Assembly: GCF_000378625.1 (NCBI RefSeq)
Contig: NZ_KB905173.1
Location: 1 to 64,000 of the forward strand
Length of the DNA stretch: 64,000 bases
Reading direction: 5' to 3'
DNA from: Colwellia piezophila ATCC BAA-637
Lineage (GTDB): Bacteria; Pseudomonadota; Gammaproteobacteria; Enterobacterales; Alteromonadaceae
Shown here: positions 15,663 to 24,237 of the stretch, piece by piece
Layout: the number at the start of each line of letters is the position of its first letter
How positions within the stretch are numbered: position 1 is the stretch's first letter
Program-made: the position numbers and the translations under genes
Notes under the pieces: generated by a model
Told to the model about the DNA's origin: nothing
The model's input: only the letters and a program-made list of their open reading frames with translations
The model's database searches: none

Positions 15663-17150
15663 ATGAAAATTTACAATATAATGCTTTTAACATTTTTATG
15701 TCTACATAGTGCTGTCGCTAACAGCCAAGAAAATAAAGGAAAATATGAGGATGTATCCACACTCATTAATGTGTGGCTAGAGGCACAAAAAGACTATCAA
15801 GACATCCCGTTTATGTCGGGTGTCGTGGTAAAGGACCAGCAAATTTTGTGGAGTGGCGCCTTTGGTAATGCTAATCGCGAAGGTGCGGTGCCAAGTAATG
15901 TCAATACGATGAGCAGTATCTGCTCTATTTCAAAAATATTCACGGCAACGGCTGTTATGAAACTAGTCGACCAAGGTAAACTCAGCTTAGATGATAAGGT
16001 GAAAGATATTTTACCTAAATATTCTGTAATTCAGAAATTTACAGAAGGTGGCTCAGTCACTGTTCGTTCGTTACTTAATCATACTTCTGGACTGCCACGC
16101 GATACTAATCATGGCTACTATAGTGCACCTGAACATCCATTCCCAACGGAAGACGAAATGTTTGAGAGTTTATCAATTCAAGCAACAGAGAGTCCCGTTG
16201 GTACGGATATATCCTACAGTAATATTGGCTACGCTTTGTTAGGCTTAATTATCGAAGAAGTAACGGGTGTAACCTATAAAAACTACATTGAAGCCAGCAT
16301 TTTTCAACCGCTCAATATGTCTAATTCAGTGGTAGAAATGCAATCATCTCTCTATGGAAATAAACATGCGAGAGCTTACACCGCGATCAATAGAAACGGA
16401 AAGCGTAAGGTTGCTAATTTTTATCAGACCAAAGCTATGCAGTCAGCCATGGGCATATCCACTACCGCTCTGGATATGGCTAAATTTGCCAAGTGGCAGT
16501 TTCGATTAGCTGATGCATCCCAAGCCGAGATATTGCAACCATCTACCCTTAAAAGTATGCATCACACTCAAGCGACTAGTCAAAGTGATAACGAGTATGA
16601 CCGCGGCTTTGGCTACGAAGTGACTACCGATGATAAAGGTATTAAGTGGGCAATGCATGGTGGTACATGCCCAGGCTACGTAAGCTTTTATAAAATGGAC
16701 GTGACCAACAAGGTGGCCTATACCATTCTTGTCAATGCAAACAAGGTATATACACCGTCGTATGTGAAAGGCCTAATTTATATTTTAAATCTCGCTGAAT
16801 CAATCGAGACTGAAGTAAAAGAAGAAGAGAAAGAAGCCCTTGAACTTGCTCAATATACCGGGTTTTATAACTTGAACCCTTGGAATAGTGAATATTATGT
16901 TGGCAGTTGGGGGCGTGGTTTGATGTTATTGTACTTACCGGCACAGTCGCTTAAGTATGCGCTGCAATACTATCAACATGTAGAAGGTGATACTTTCCAA
17001 TTAGTAGAAAATGGTAAGTTGAGTAATGATAAAATTTATTTTTCCCGCGATGAACAAAACAGAGTGATAAAAATTAAAAATGAAGGCAATACTCATACCC
17101 GAATAACGTATCCCGAAAAACAAATAACATCACGTGTGATGTTATTGTAG
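15663..17150 (+). CDS. Exported serine hydrolase, beta-lactamase family (ECF regulon)
   Basis: Encodes 495 residues from the ATG at 15663, where the signal peptide MKIYNIMLLTFLCLHSAVAN begins. An in-frame TTG at 15606 has a better ribosome site (TGGAG) and would add 19 residues, so the start is open. The beta-lactamase/PBP4*-like domain shows SISK (Ser-x-x-Lys) near residue 95, YSN in ISYSNIGYALLG, and HGG in HGGTCPGY. A C-terminal beta-rich domain of about 120 residues (YTGFYNLNPWNSEYY) follows, as in many bacterial esterase/D-Ala-peptidase relatives. The substrate is unknown. Its promoter matches that of the ECF sigma operon, so it is most likely a response enzyme acting in the periplasm. 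Confidence 0.85.
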   Translation: MKIYNIMLLTFLCLHSAVANSQENKGKYEDVSTLINVWLEAQKDYQDIPFMSGVVVKDQQILWSGAFGNANREGAVPSNVNTMSSICSISKIFTATAVMKLVDQGKLSLDDKVKDILPKYSVIQKFTEGGSVTVRSLLNHTSGLPRDTNHGYYSAPEHPFPTEDEMFESLSIQATESPVGTDISYSNIGYALLGLIIEEVTGVTYKNYIEASIFQPLNMSNSVVEMQSSLYGNKHARAYTAINRNGKRKVANFYQTKAMQSAMGISTTALDMAKFAKWQFRLADASQAEILQPSTLKSMHHTQATSQSDNEYDRGFGYEVTTDDKGIKWAMHGGTCPGYVSFYKMDVTNKVAYTILVNANKVYTPSYVKGLIYILNLAESIETEVKEEEKEALELAQYTGFYNLNPWNSEYYVGSWGRGLMLLYLPAQSLKYALQYYQHVEGDTFQLVENGKLSNDKIYFSRDEQNRVIKIKNEGNTHTRITYPEKQITSRVMLL

Positions 17151-17185
17151 GAAGCCCTAGATTAATTAACGATGCTTTATTATTT

Positions 17186-17208
17186 GGCAGCTTTATAGCT
17201 GCCTTTTT
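17186..17208 (+). terminator. Rho-independent terminator after serine hydrolase
   Basis: GGCAGCT (17186-17192) pairs with AGCTGCC (17197-17203) around TTAT, followed by TTTTT (17204-17208). Confidence 0.85.
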
Positions 17209-17263
17209 CTATTTTGTATTTCACACATAATTCACTTTCCTCAAAATAAACTCATTATTTAGA

Positions 17264-17287
17264 CAACCTTTTCAGTTTTATTACGTC
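17264..17287 (+). promoter_or_regulatory. ECF-type promoter of 29-residue-repeat gene
   Basis: CAACCTT (17264-17270), a 13-base spacer, then CGTC (17284-17287). Element sequences and spacing equal those at 12917 and 15510, although the 20-base upstream word is absent here. The gene starts at 17346. Confidence 0.65.
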
Positions 17288-17345
17288 GTTATAATTAACA
17301 GTTTTAACAATATTTCCTCGAAATAAACAAACATAAGGTTTTAAT

Positions 17346-18269
17346 ATGAACATTCACTTTTGGACAAAAATAAAAGCGATAACACCTTCTTTAACACCAA
17401 GCGCTGTTATAGGAAGTATGTTATTTATCGGAAATATAGCGGGTGTAAATGCAAACGAATACGACCGTGATCAAATGATCAGTCATCATGGTGTGACAGC
17501 TGAATTTATTGAGTCCATAGCTAACCTTGGTTTTGGCCATATAAGCTACTCAGAACTCATTGCATTTAAGGAGTATGATATCAACGCTTCTTATATTGAG
17601 GAAATTCAAAAAATTGGCTTAATAAATATGAATGCTGGAGAATTAATTGGATTTTCCGCTCATGATATTGATGCCAAATATGTTGCTGAAATCAGACAGC
17701 TAGGATTCTCAAACATAAATGCTGGTGAAGTAATCGCTTTTAAAGCCCAGGAAGTTGACCCGAAATACATTCACGAAATCCAAGCGTTAGGATTCGATTC
17801 AATTTCATTAGGAGAGATAATAGCTTTCGATGAACATAATATTGATACGATTAAAGTTAATGAGGTTCATCAACTAGGATTCACCGACATAGATTCAGGT
17901 GAAATGCTCGCGTTTAGCATGCTCGATATTAACCAAAAATTTGTTGATAAAATGGCAAGCTTAGGTTTAACAGAAATTAACAAAAATGAAATATTGCGGC
18001 TTAAGCAATACAATGTAGATCAGGCCGAAATCAATAAGATTAAACACTATGGTTTATATAACCAACAAGCTAACACTGTTATCGTTTTAGCTATTCTAAA
18101 GTTAGATGATAGCTTAATCAGAGAAGTTAAAGCGTTGGATATCGATAACTATTCAATGGGTGATTTTTTAGAGGCAAGAACGGGGAAAAAGCATAGCTCA
18201 TATCATGATGTTGCAATGTATGATGAATTAGCCAAAGTTATTTCAACAATTCACTATCTAGAAATATAA
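17346..18269 (+). CDS. Exported 29-residue-repeat protein
   Basis: Encodes 307 residues. The N-terminus has a hydrophobic segment (about residues 18-35, ending VNANE) that fits an export signal. From residue 54 there are seven back-to-back repeats of exactly 29 residues (54-256) and a partial eighth, with the pattern YVxEIxxLGFxxInxGExIAFxxxxID. Similar Leu-Gly-Phe repeats occur, as I recall, in the extracytoplasmic parts of some M56/BlaR1-like proteins, where they are thought to be binding modules. No protease motif is present here. The CAACCTT-N13-CGTC promoter makes it a probable member of the ECF regulon. Function is otherwise unknown; it may be a periplasmic ligand-binding or scaffold protein. 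Confidence 0.7.
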   Translation: MNIHFWTKIKAITPSLTPSAVIGSMLFIGNIAGVNANEYDRDQMISHHGVTAEFIESIANLGFGHISYSELIAFKEYDINASYIEEIQKIGLINMNAGELIGFSAHDIDAKYVAEIRQLGFSNINAGEVIAFKAQEVDPKYIHEIQALGFDSISLGEIIAFDEHNIDTIKVNEVHQLGFTDIDSGEMLAFSMLDINQKFVDKMASLGLTEINKNEILRLKQYNVDQAEINKIKHYGLYNQQANTVIVLAILKLDDSLIREVKALDIDNYSMGDFLEARTGKKHSSYHDVAMYDELAKVISTIHYLEI

Positions 18270-18296
18270 TCTGGCTATCGTTTAGGGACATAATGT

Positions 18297-18332
18297 AAGG
18301 GTGTTCTTGTATTGGAATACCCTTGTTATTTT
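18297..18332 (+). terminator. Hairpin after repeat-protein gene
   Basis: AAGGGTGTTC (18297-18306) pairs with GGAATACCCTT (18314-18324) with one wobble pair, followed by a T-rich tract (GTTATTTT). It is a plausible terminator of the 29-residue-repeat gene. Confidence 0.6.
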
Positions 18333-18529
18333 CATTTAAAAATAATCACCATAGATCATCACAAGCCATTTAGTTTTCATCATTAAAATTACCTGTTATT
18401 GAGGGTTTTCACGTTAAAAAAAATAAATTGTTGGCTGTAGAGGATAAATTAGCTACTGGGTAAATTTCAGTCATGCTTAATACTCAAAAATCAGCTTAAT
18501 TCATTATGATTTTTTGTGATGAAGTAACG

Positions 18530-19504
18530 CTAAGCGAATAGTTTTTGGCAAACAGAGACTGCCGCACGTTTTTTAAGGTGTTGATGCTGACAAAACTCAG
18601 TTAACGCTTCGGGATTACCCACCGCGCCATGAAATAATGTTCTAAATTGCGTGGTTAATACTAACCAGTTTTCAGTACTGATGTTTAATCGCAATAGTAT
18701 GTGGGGTAGATTATTGTCAATGTAGCCGCATTTGTCTTCTCTAATGCAACGACCTGTTAAATCAACTAATTCAATATACTCTTTTAGCTCAAACGCTAAG
18801 CCTTTAGGCGCGTTTTGTCTTGGATTACCAATAAAAGGGAAAAGCACTTTCGGTTGTTTTTCTTTTTTGGCTGAATGAATACGTTGTTGAATACTGGTGT
18901 GGTTAGATGTTTCAGGGGTTGTAGCTATGTTGGCTCTTATTGGGTTTAAATCAACATACGCCATACAGGCGATAACAGCGGCTTCATCTAATAAGGCTTG
19001 GGATTTAAAACGACCTTCCCAGAATCTGCCGGTGCATTTATCTTCTTTGTTGGCTTGTACGGCAATGCTTTCATTTAGAATGCGCATAAACCAGCTGATA
19101 TCAATTAACCTTGCTCGATACACCTCTGCGGTTTCTTCAACTATTTGTTGCAGAGGTTTAATCAGTTTTTCGCCGCGTAAGTATTGTTGCGTGATTAATG
19201 TGCCTTTAAATAATTGATGCCAACGGCTAACAACTTCATGCATTGACCATGCTTTGGCTTGCTCAACATCAACATGTAACACAATATGAGTATGATTGCT
19301 CATTACCGCGTAAGCACATACATCAATAGCAAAGGTTTGGCTTAACGCTAATAGTTTATCTTCAACCCAACCGCGCCTGTGCTCAAAGCTTTGCCCTGTG
19401 ACTTTATCTTCGCCACATAAAAAAGCACGACGAACACAGCGGGAAATACAGTGATAATAACAGGTATCAATTAAACTGACTTGCTGTTTTCTTGCCGTTG
19501 CCAT
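18530..19504 (-). mobile_element. RAYT-type Y1 transposase (IS200-like)
   Basis: Encodes 324 residues. The HUH motif is visible as MSNHTHIVLHV (His-Thr-His, about residues 68-78), preceded by the YHCISRCVRRAFL strand typical of REP-associated tyrosine transposases. WEGRFKSQALLDEAA and AYVDLNPIRA (about 162-195) are also hallmark motifs of this family. These enzymes cut single-stranded DNA through a tyrosine and are usually domesticated, acting on REP hairpins. It appears full length. I did not find a clear pair of REP hairpins flanking it, but the 5' end with its upstream DNA is duplicated just behind it (about 19590-19925). Confidence 0.85.
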
Positions 19505-19589
19505 AGTGACCTCAACTGGTTTTATTGCTGATTAAACAAGCATAGTTGAGGTTTTTGTTTAGTTCCATTAAGAGGGGTGTCTGTTATAT

Positions 19590-19925
19590 TTTATCAACAT
19601 GTAAAACAATATGATTACTCACTCTCACATAGGCAGGGCGTAAGCACATACATCAATAGCAAAGGTTTTGCTTAACGCTAATAGTTTATCCTTAACCCAA
19701 CTGCGTCTATGCTCATAACTTTGCCCGGTGACTTTATCTTCGCCACAGAGAAAAGCACGACGAACACAACGAGAAATACAGTGATAGTAACAGGTATCAA
19801 TTAAACTAACTTGCTGTTTTCTTGCCGTTGCCATAGTGACCTTAACTGGTTTTATTGCTGATTAAATGCGCATGGTTGAGTTTTTTGTTTAGTTCCATTG
19901 AGAGGGGGGGTCTGCTATATTTTTA
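19590..19925 (-). pseudogene. Truncated duplicate of RAYT transposase 5' end
   Basis: The coding part (19625-19834, 69 codons) repeats the first 66 residues of the transposase at 18530-19504 almost exactly, then loses the HUH region and stops. Upstream DNA is also copied: the run from AACTGGTTTTATTGCTGATTAAA to GTTTAGTTCCATT is at 19514-19566 and again at 19834-19897. So the N-terminal third plus promoter region was duplicated or left by a second, now deleted, insertion. Differences of a few percent show the copy is not brand new. It cannot be active because the catalytic motifs are missing. Confidence 0.8.
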
Positions 19926-20099
19926 GACTAAAATTGTTGCCAACAAAGTCTACGATATTTTTAATTAAGCAATTATGACTATCTAAGGCTAACTATTACC
20001 ACAAAACGGTCATAGAGACTTTAAAGAAAAATGGCAAGAGATCTGAAAAAAATTATCCTTTGTTAGACGATTCGAAATTTACCATACTTGGCAAAGCTA

Positions 20100-21083
20100 T
20101 TATTTTTCACAACACATATACCTGTTTCGGCCATTATTTTTGGCTTCATACATAGCCGAGTCTGCATATTCGAACAGCTGCTCGAAATTTGAATCGGTTG
20201 ACGATACTCCAATACTCACAGTCAATATTTCGTTGGTTTTAGAATAAGAATGTTCAATGTTTTCATTGATTACTGCCTGAATAATCTTCTGAGCTGCTTT
20301 GACTGCACCCTCTAAATGTGTGTACGGCAAAATAGCAACCATTTCCTCACCACCATATCGAGCGACAAAATCCGTTTTTCTTGGTAGCTGATTTTTAATG
20401 ACTTGGGCGACTTTAAATAAGACCTCATCACCTTTTTCGTGTCCATAATTATCATTGAATTCTTTGAAATGATCGATATCTATCATAAGGATAGATAATG
20501 GTTTGTTAGCCCTCTTAGCAACAACAATCTCCTCGGCTAGTTTTGCTTCATATGCTCTTCGATTTGGTATTTCGGTTAATGAGTCAAGGTAACTCAATTT
20601 CAGTAATTTTTTGTTCGCGTCATCAAGTTTCGCTAGAGACACTTTTTTCTCAGTAATATCTAAATGGGTTCCAATCATTCTTTTGGGTACACCATCGCTT
20701 TCCCATTCAATGACCTGTCCAGTATCATAAACCCAAATCCAGTGGCCATTTTTATGCTTCATGCGTGATTCAAAAAGATAATAATCAGTTTTTCCTGCCC
20801 AGTGCTCTTTTAATAAACGCTCTGACTTTTCGAGGTCATCTGGGTGTGCGTACTTTATCCATGTTTCGATACTTATGGGAGATAATTCGTTTAATGTGTA
20901 TCCAATAATATTAGCCCAACGCTCATTAAATATTGTCCTCCCTGATTGCACATGCCAGTCCCATATTCCAACGCCTGTACTTTTAATTACCAGTTCAAGT
21001 TGAGCCTCATGTTTTATAAGAGAAGAAACCTGCAACTTTAGATCTTGGATTTCAGATTTCAATGATTCTATAATGCCTGTCAT
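20100..21083 (-). CDS. PAS-GGDEF diguanylate cyclase
   Basis: Encodes 327 residues. A short N-terminal coiled coil (1-25) leads into a PAS domain with PAC motif (about 25-150; GVGIWDWHVQSGRTIFNERW, then HWIWVYDTGQVIEW). A GGDEF domain (about 165-327) follows. The active-site loop reads RYGGEEMVAI, that is GGEEM instead of GGEEF, with an RxxD inhibitory site (RKTD) five residues before it. It should make cyclic di-GMP from two GTP and be feedback-inhibited. There is no membrane segment, so it senses an internal signal through PAS. It is a single gene with its own promoter. Confidence 0.9.
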   Translation of the reverse strand: MTGIIESLKSEIQDLKLQVSSLIKHEAQLELVIKSTGVGIWDWHVQSGRTIFNERWANIIGYTLNELSPISIETWIKYAHPDDLEKSERLLKEHWAGKTDYYLFESRMKHKNGHWIWVYDTGQVIEWESDGVPKRMIGTHLDITEKKVSLAKLDDANKKLLKLSYLDSLTEIPNRRAYEAKLAEEIVVAKRANKPLSILMIDIDHFKEFNDNYGHEKGDEVLFKVAQVIKNQLPRKTDFVARYGGEEMVAILPYTHLEGAVKAAQKIIQAVINENIEHSYSKTNEILTVSIGVSSTDSNFEQLFEYADSAMYEAKNNGRNRYMCCEK

Positions 21084-21650
21084 ATTGCCCTCGCTCTAGA
21101 ATGGTAATTTTTGCTTCCGTTAACAAGTCAATACCAACTCAGTCGGTGATTTTCTATTTTATTCATCATATAAGCCAACTTATTGCCATATAGTTAACTT
21201 TACTCATTAAATAGTAGCACTAATGTCAAACTACAACTTAAAATAGTTCATGAACTTATTGTGCTGAATTGTTTTTGGGGCAAAATAAGTTAGTAACGAA
21301 TGTCAGCTCGAGGCTCAAAGGTAACATCAAACGATGGAAGGTCACGGCAGCTTAGAGCTTGATAGCGGACGTTAGGGATAACGGAAGTGCCTAGGGGTGA
21401 TCACAAATATTCCGCTTCTCGCTAAAAGTAGACGTTTATTGGTTTGGTTAAAGAGATAACTACGGTCACAAATCTGACCAAATATATTAACTGAAAATAC
21501 TCAATGTTGAGTACATCCTCAAACATAAACAAAGAGAAAAAGTTATGCTCAACTTTACTTATTATAGGTGACTTTATCGTTTGCTTCTTTATAGAAATAT
21601 TAGCAATAGAATACTGGAGTGCTGTAACTAATTTCAGGTTTGTGAACTGA
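21084..21650. repeat. Gap with dispersed GTTAGG repeat
   Basis: No gene is supported. GGACGTTAGGGATAACGG at 21367-21384 closes a repeat-like block starting near 21296. The same closing word occurs as GGCCGTTAGGATTAACGA (22757-22774) and GGCGTTAGGAATAACGG (10713-10729). The rest is AT-rich spacer between two minus-strand genes. Confidence 0.4.
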
Positions 21651-22370
21651 CTAAAATTTTTGTAGAAATCTGGCCATGTTGTTTTTTTGGTAGTCTTCCA
21701 TGTTCAGGTATATACCAACAACTGATATTAGTACGATTATGCTAGATATGATTAACGGTTTAGCCAAGAACTTGCCATATGCTATAATCACTTGTTGCGT
21801 CTTATCGTATGATCGCGGTATCGATAATTTACCTGATTGTATGTAGTATTTTATATAGTGGTAAACCCCCTCATCTCTAATAGCATCGAATAAAACACCT
21901 ATAAGTGTTGCCATAGTAAGGGTAAGTAGTATTACTATGCTAGTACTAATCATATTGAGAATAGAAGCAGATAATTGATTACTAAATATTGCACTTCTCA
22001 ATTCATTTATCCAAGCTGGAGGAATATTCGTCCATAACATAAACAAAAATACCAGCGTACTTAATATAAACACTGTTGTTGTCAGAATTTTGGCTGGGAG
22101 GCTGAGAAAACAAAAATTCACCATAATCGGCTGGGTGTTATCTGGCAGGCTTACCTCATCAGAGTTTATGATACGAAGATCCGTAATATGTAAAGAGTAG
22201 ACCGAAGCTAACGCTTTGACAGATTCTAACGATGCTTTGCCATTTTTTTCAATACGTTGAATTGTTCTCAAACTTAGCCCAGATATCTCAGCTAATTGAG
22301 TTTGACTCCAAGCTCGTTGTTGGCGTTCAGTTATCAGTCTATGTTTATCTAGTAGCATTTTCATTTTCAA
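21651..22370 (-). CDS. HTH (XRE-type) regulator fused to membrane domain
   Basis: Encodes 239 residues. Residues 8-66 form a Cro/C1-type HTH (QRAWSQTQLAEISGLSLRTI, then IEKNGKASLESVKALASVY). The C-terminal part has three or four membrane helices (about 90-112, 133-160 and 195-220: FCLSLPAKILTTTVFILST, SIVILLTLTMATLIG, IISSIIVLISVVGIYL). Fusions of XRE domains to membrane domains are regarded as one-component membrane-bound regulators. Target genes and signal are unknown. It stands alone; 567 bases with a dispersed repeat separate it from the cyclase gene. Confidence 0.75.
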   Translation of the reverse strand: MKMKMLLDKHRLITERQQRAWSQTQLAEISGLSLRTIQRIEKNGKASLESVKALASVYSLHITDLRIINSDEVSLPDNTQPIMVNFCFLSLPAKILTTTVFILSTLVFLFMLWTNIPPAWINELRSAIFSNQLSASILNMISTSIVILLTLTMATLIGVLFDAIRDEGVYHYIKYYIQSGKLSIPRSYDKTQQVIIAYGKFLAKPLIISSIIVLISVVGIYLNMEDYQKNNMARFLQKF

Positions 22371-23427
22371 TTTCCCTCATCATTAGTCAATACAATATGA
22401 TGAGATATAATCGCCTGGTTGTATATGTCGTAACGGCGTCACCAATGTGACAGTAATGTGCCAATTCTTAAGTCGTGGGGGGGAACAAGTAGGAAGCAGT
22501 GATGTTGTCCGAAAAAAAGAAATCTTAGTAGATGTCTTGCAAGAAGTACAGCAAGAATATTTAACAAAATATTCTTATTGATATCGCTAGCTTCCGCTTA
22601 GTAACTAACCAGTTCTAAGGTTGAATTCCTAAAATTTCAGCTTTCGTATTTTAGTGAACATCAGATTGGGTGATTTTTAACAACAAAAAACGACAGCTTT
22701 AGGCTGATAGTTAGCGTTCTTAGATGGACTACGACTGCCGGCAATAAGCTTGAAGCGGCCGTTAGGATTAACGATGTTGTAATTTCCGCTTAGCACGTTC
22801 GAGACATTAAATTCAAAGTACAAAGTTATTACTGTAAGCGTTAAGTATTTTAACTAATAAGTACCAGGAACTTCTCCTGGCAACTGTTCCAGGAGAATGA
22901 ATTAGTACCCAAATAAGCCTGCCGGTTGAGCCTGGTTAAACAAGTTTGGTACTAAAACTTGTTACTCCATGCTACGCGTATCAAATCAACTTTATTTTTC
23001 CAGCACTTGAATCCCCCATTTCGTTAAAAGCCTCATTAGGCCTGGTTGGCTCACAATAAATATAATTACTATGTTTATTTGACCTTAATTCAAGCAAGCA
23101 ATCAGACTCATAAAAAATCCTATAGCCCATTGAAGTAAGTGAATCAGAGCCAACGTTGAGTACATTGAAAAAATAGAAAGTGGGATATCAAAGGGTCTAT
23201 CAGCAGTAGAGCAGATATTAAGTAAATAAAAAAAATCATCCAAGGACTCTACATGGTCTTTAGAATAGCTATCCAAATTCGTTATCGGCTTTTTATTAAT
23301 TAACAGCCGAAACCATATAACTTAAAGTCGCGAAGTGATACTTAAAATGCTGAAACACCAATGGTGTGCTGAAAAGCTTTCTGATAAAATTACATTTAAT
23401 TAACATATTAGGTGTGCGATTTACTAA
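22371..23427. other. 1-kb gene-less stretch with repeats and hairpins
   Basis: I find no supported gene here. A dispersed repeat ends at 22757-22774 (GGCCGTTAGGATTAACGA) with an ACGACTGCCGGCAA block just before it (22728-22741). TCTCCTGG (22873-22880) pairs with CCAGGAGA (22889-22896). AACAAGTTT (22939-22947) pairs with AAACTTGTT (22955-22963). CGGCT at 23286 and AGCCG at 23306 form another weak hairpin. The final 60 bases precede the pilin gene and should include its promoter. Confidence 0.4.
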
Positions 23428-23988
23428 ATGAAAAATACTGGGTTTACTTTGATTGAGCTGGTCGTGGTAATTGTTATATTAGGAATTTTGGCTGTGGTTG
23501 CAGCCCCTAAATTTATAAATCTTCAAGACGACGCTAAGTTAGCTAATATGATGGCTATGAAAGGAGCCCTTGAATCAGCAGAAGCCATGGTGGCTATGAA
23601 AGTTATCGTTGATCCGGAAGGTTTAAATCAAAATCAAAATAGATTTACACTCAGTAGTAGTCAAAACATTAGAGTTCGCGGGAAATTACCTGACGGTCGA
23701 TGGAACAATACTTTTAGACATTTAGTAGACTTTCAAAACATTGAACAAATTAGTTCAAACAATTGCACTGATATGGAATTGCAATGGTGTGTTCGTCAAC
23801 GAGGACAAAATTGGTTTAATAGTCGAGGCTATGCTTCGCTAGGTACTGGTCGAGGCTTTGTTATTTTTCCTCCTGGAAATAATGTCAATCAAGATCGATG
23901 TTATGTTTATTATATGAATCAAAATGACACGCCCATACCAACTATTGTGCAACCTTCACTTGTTGATGTGGATTTTAGCGGCTGTTGA
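23428..23988 (+). CDS. Type IV pilin, MSHA-like
   Basis: Encodes 186 residues. The prepilin leader is short (MKNTG) and is followed by FTLIELVVVIVILGILAVVA, the class III/IVa N-terminal helix with the essential Glu5. PrePilin peptidase would cut after Gly5 and methylate the new Phe. APKFINLQDDAKLANM after the helix is typical of MshA. Cysteine pairs near residues 113 and 122 and near 170-186 probably give a disulfide-bonded D-loop. No other pilus genes lie here, so this is an isolated pilin that must use machinery encoded elsewhere. The length is within the usual 150-190 range. Confidence 0.8.
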   Translation: MKNTGFTLIELVVVIVILGILAVVAAPKFINLQDDAKLANMMAMKGALESAEAMVAMKVIVDPEGLNQNQNRFTLSSSQNIRVRGKLPDGRWNNTFRHLVDFQNIEQISSNNCTDMELQWCVRQRGQNWFNSRGYASLGTGRGFVIFPPGNNVNQDRCYVYYMNQNDTPIPTIVQPSLVDVDFSGC

Positions 23989-24237
23989 GAGTGATCGTTA
24001 TATCAGGATTGATTGCGCTCTATTAGGGGGTCCTAACTAGCCCCCCGTTATTCTATTCTTCAGATAAAGTGAGCACGATAGACCAGTCGTTGCTCATACT
24101 AGCTCGAGCCTAAACGATTAAGTGACTTGCATTATTCTAGGCTGTTTAGCTATTCCGCAAGGTTAAGAGTAAATCAGGACATACACAATGTAAGCTAACT
24201 TTGGTAGAATAAGTACAAATCCAAGGAGAGCACTTTC

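Noticed and set aside
16732-16944. Minus-strand small gene within the serine hydrolase
   Set aside because: It overlaps a clear coding region and has no support.
22861-22963. Small RNA gene from two close hairpins
   Set aside because: Neither hairpin has a T-run or a visible promoter; no family structure is recognised.
23085-23276. Small membrane protein on the minus strand
   Set aside because: No ribosome site, no family, and composition like random AT-rich spacer.
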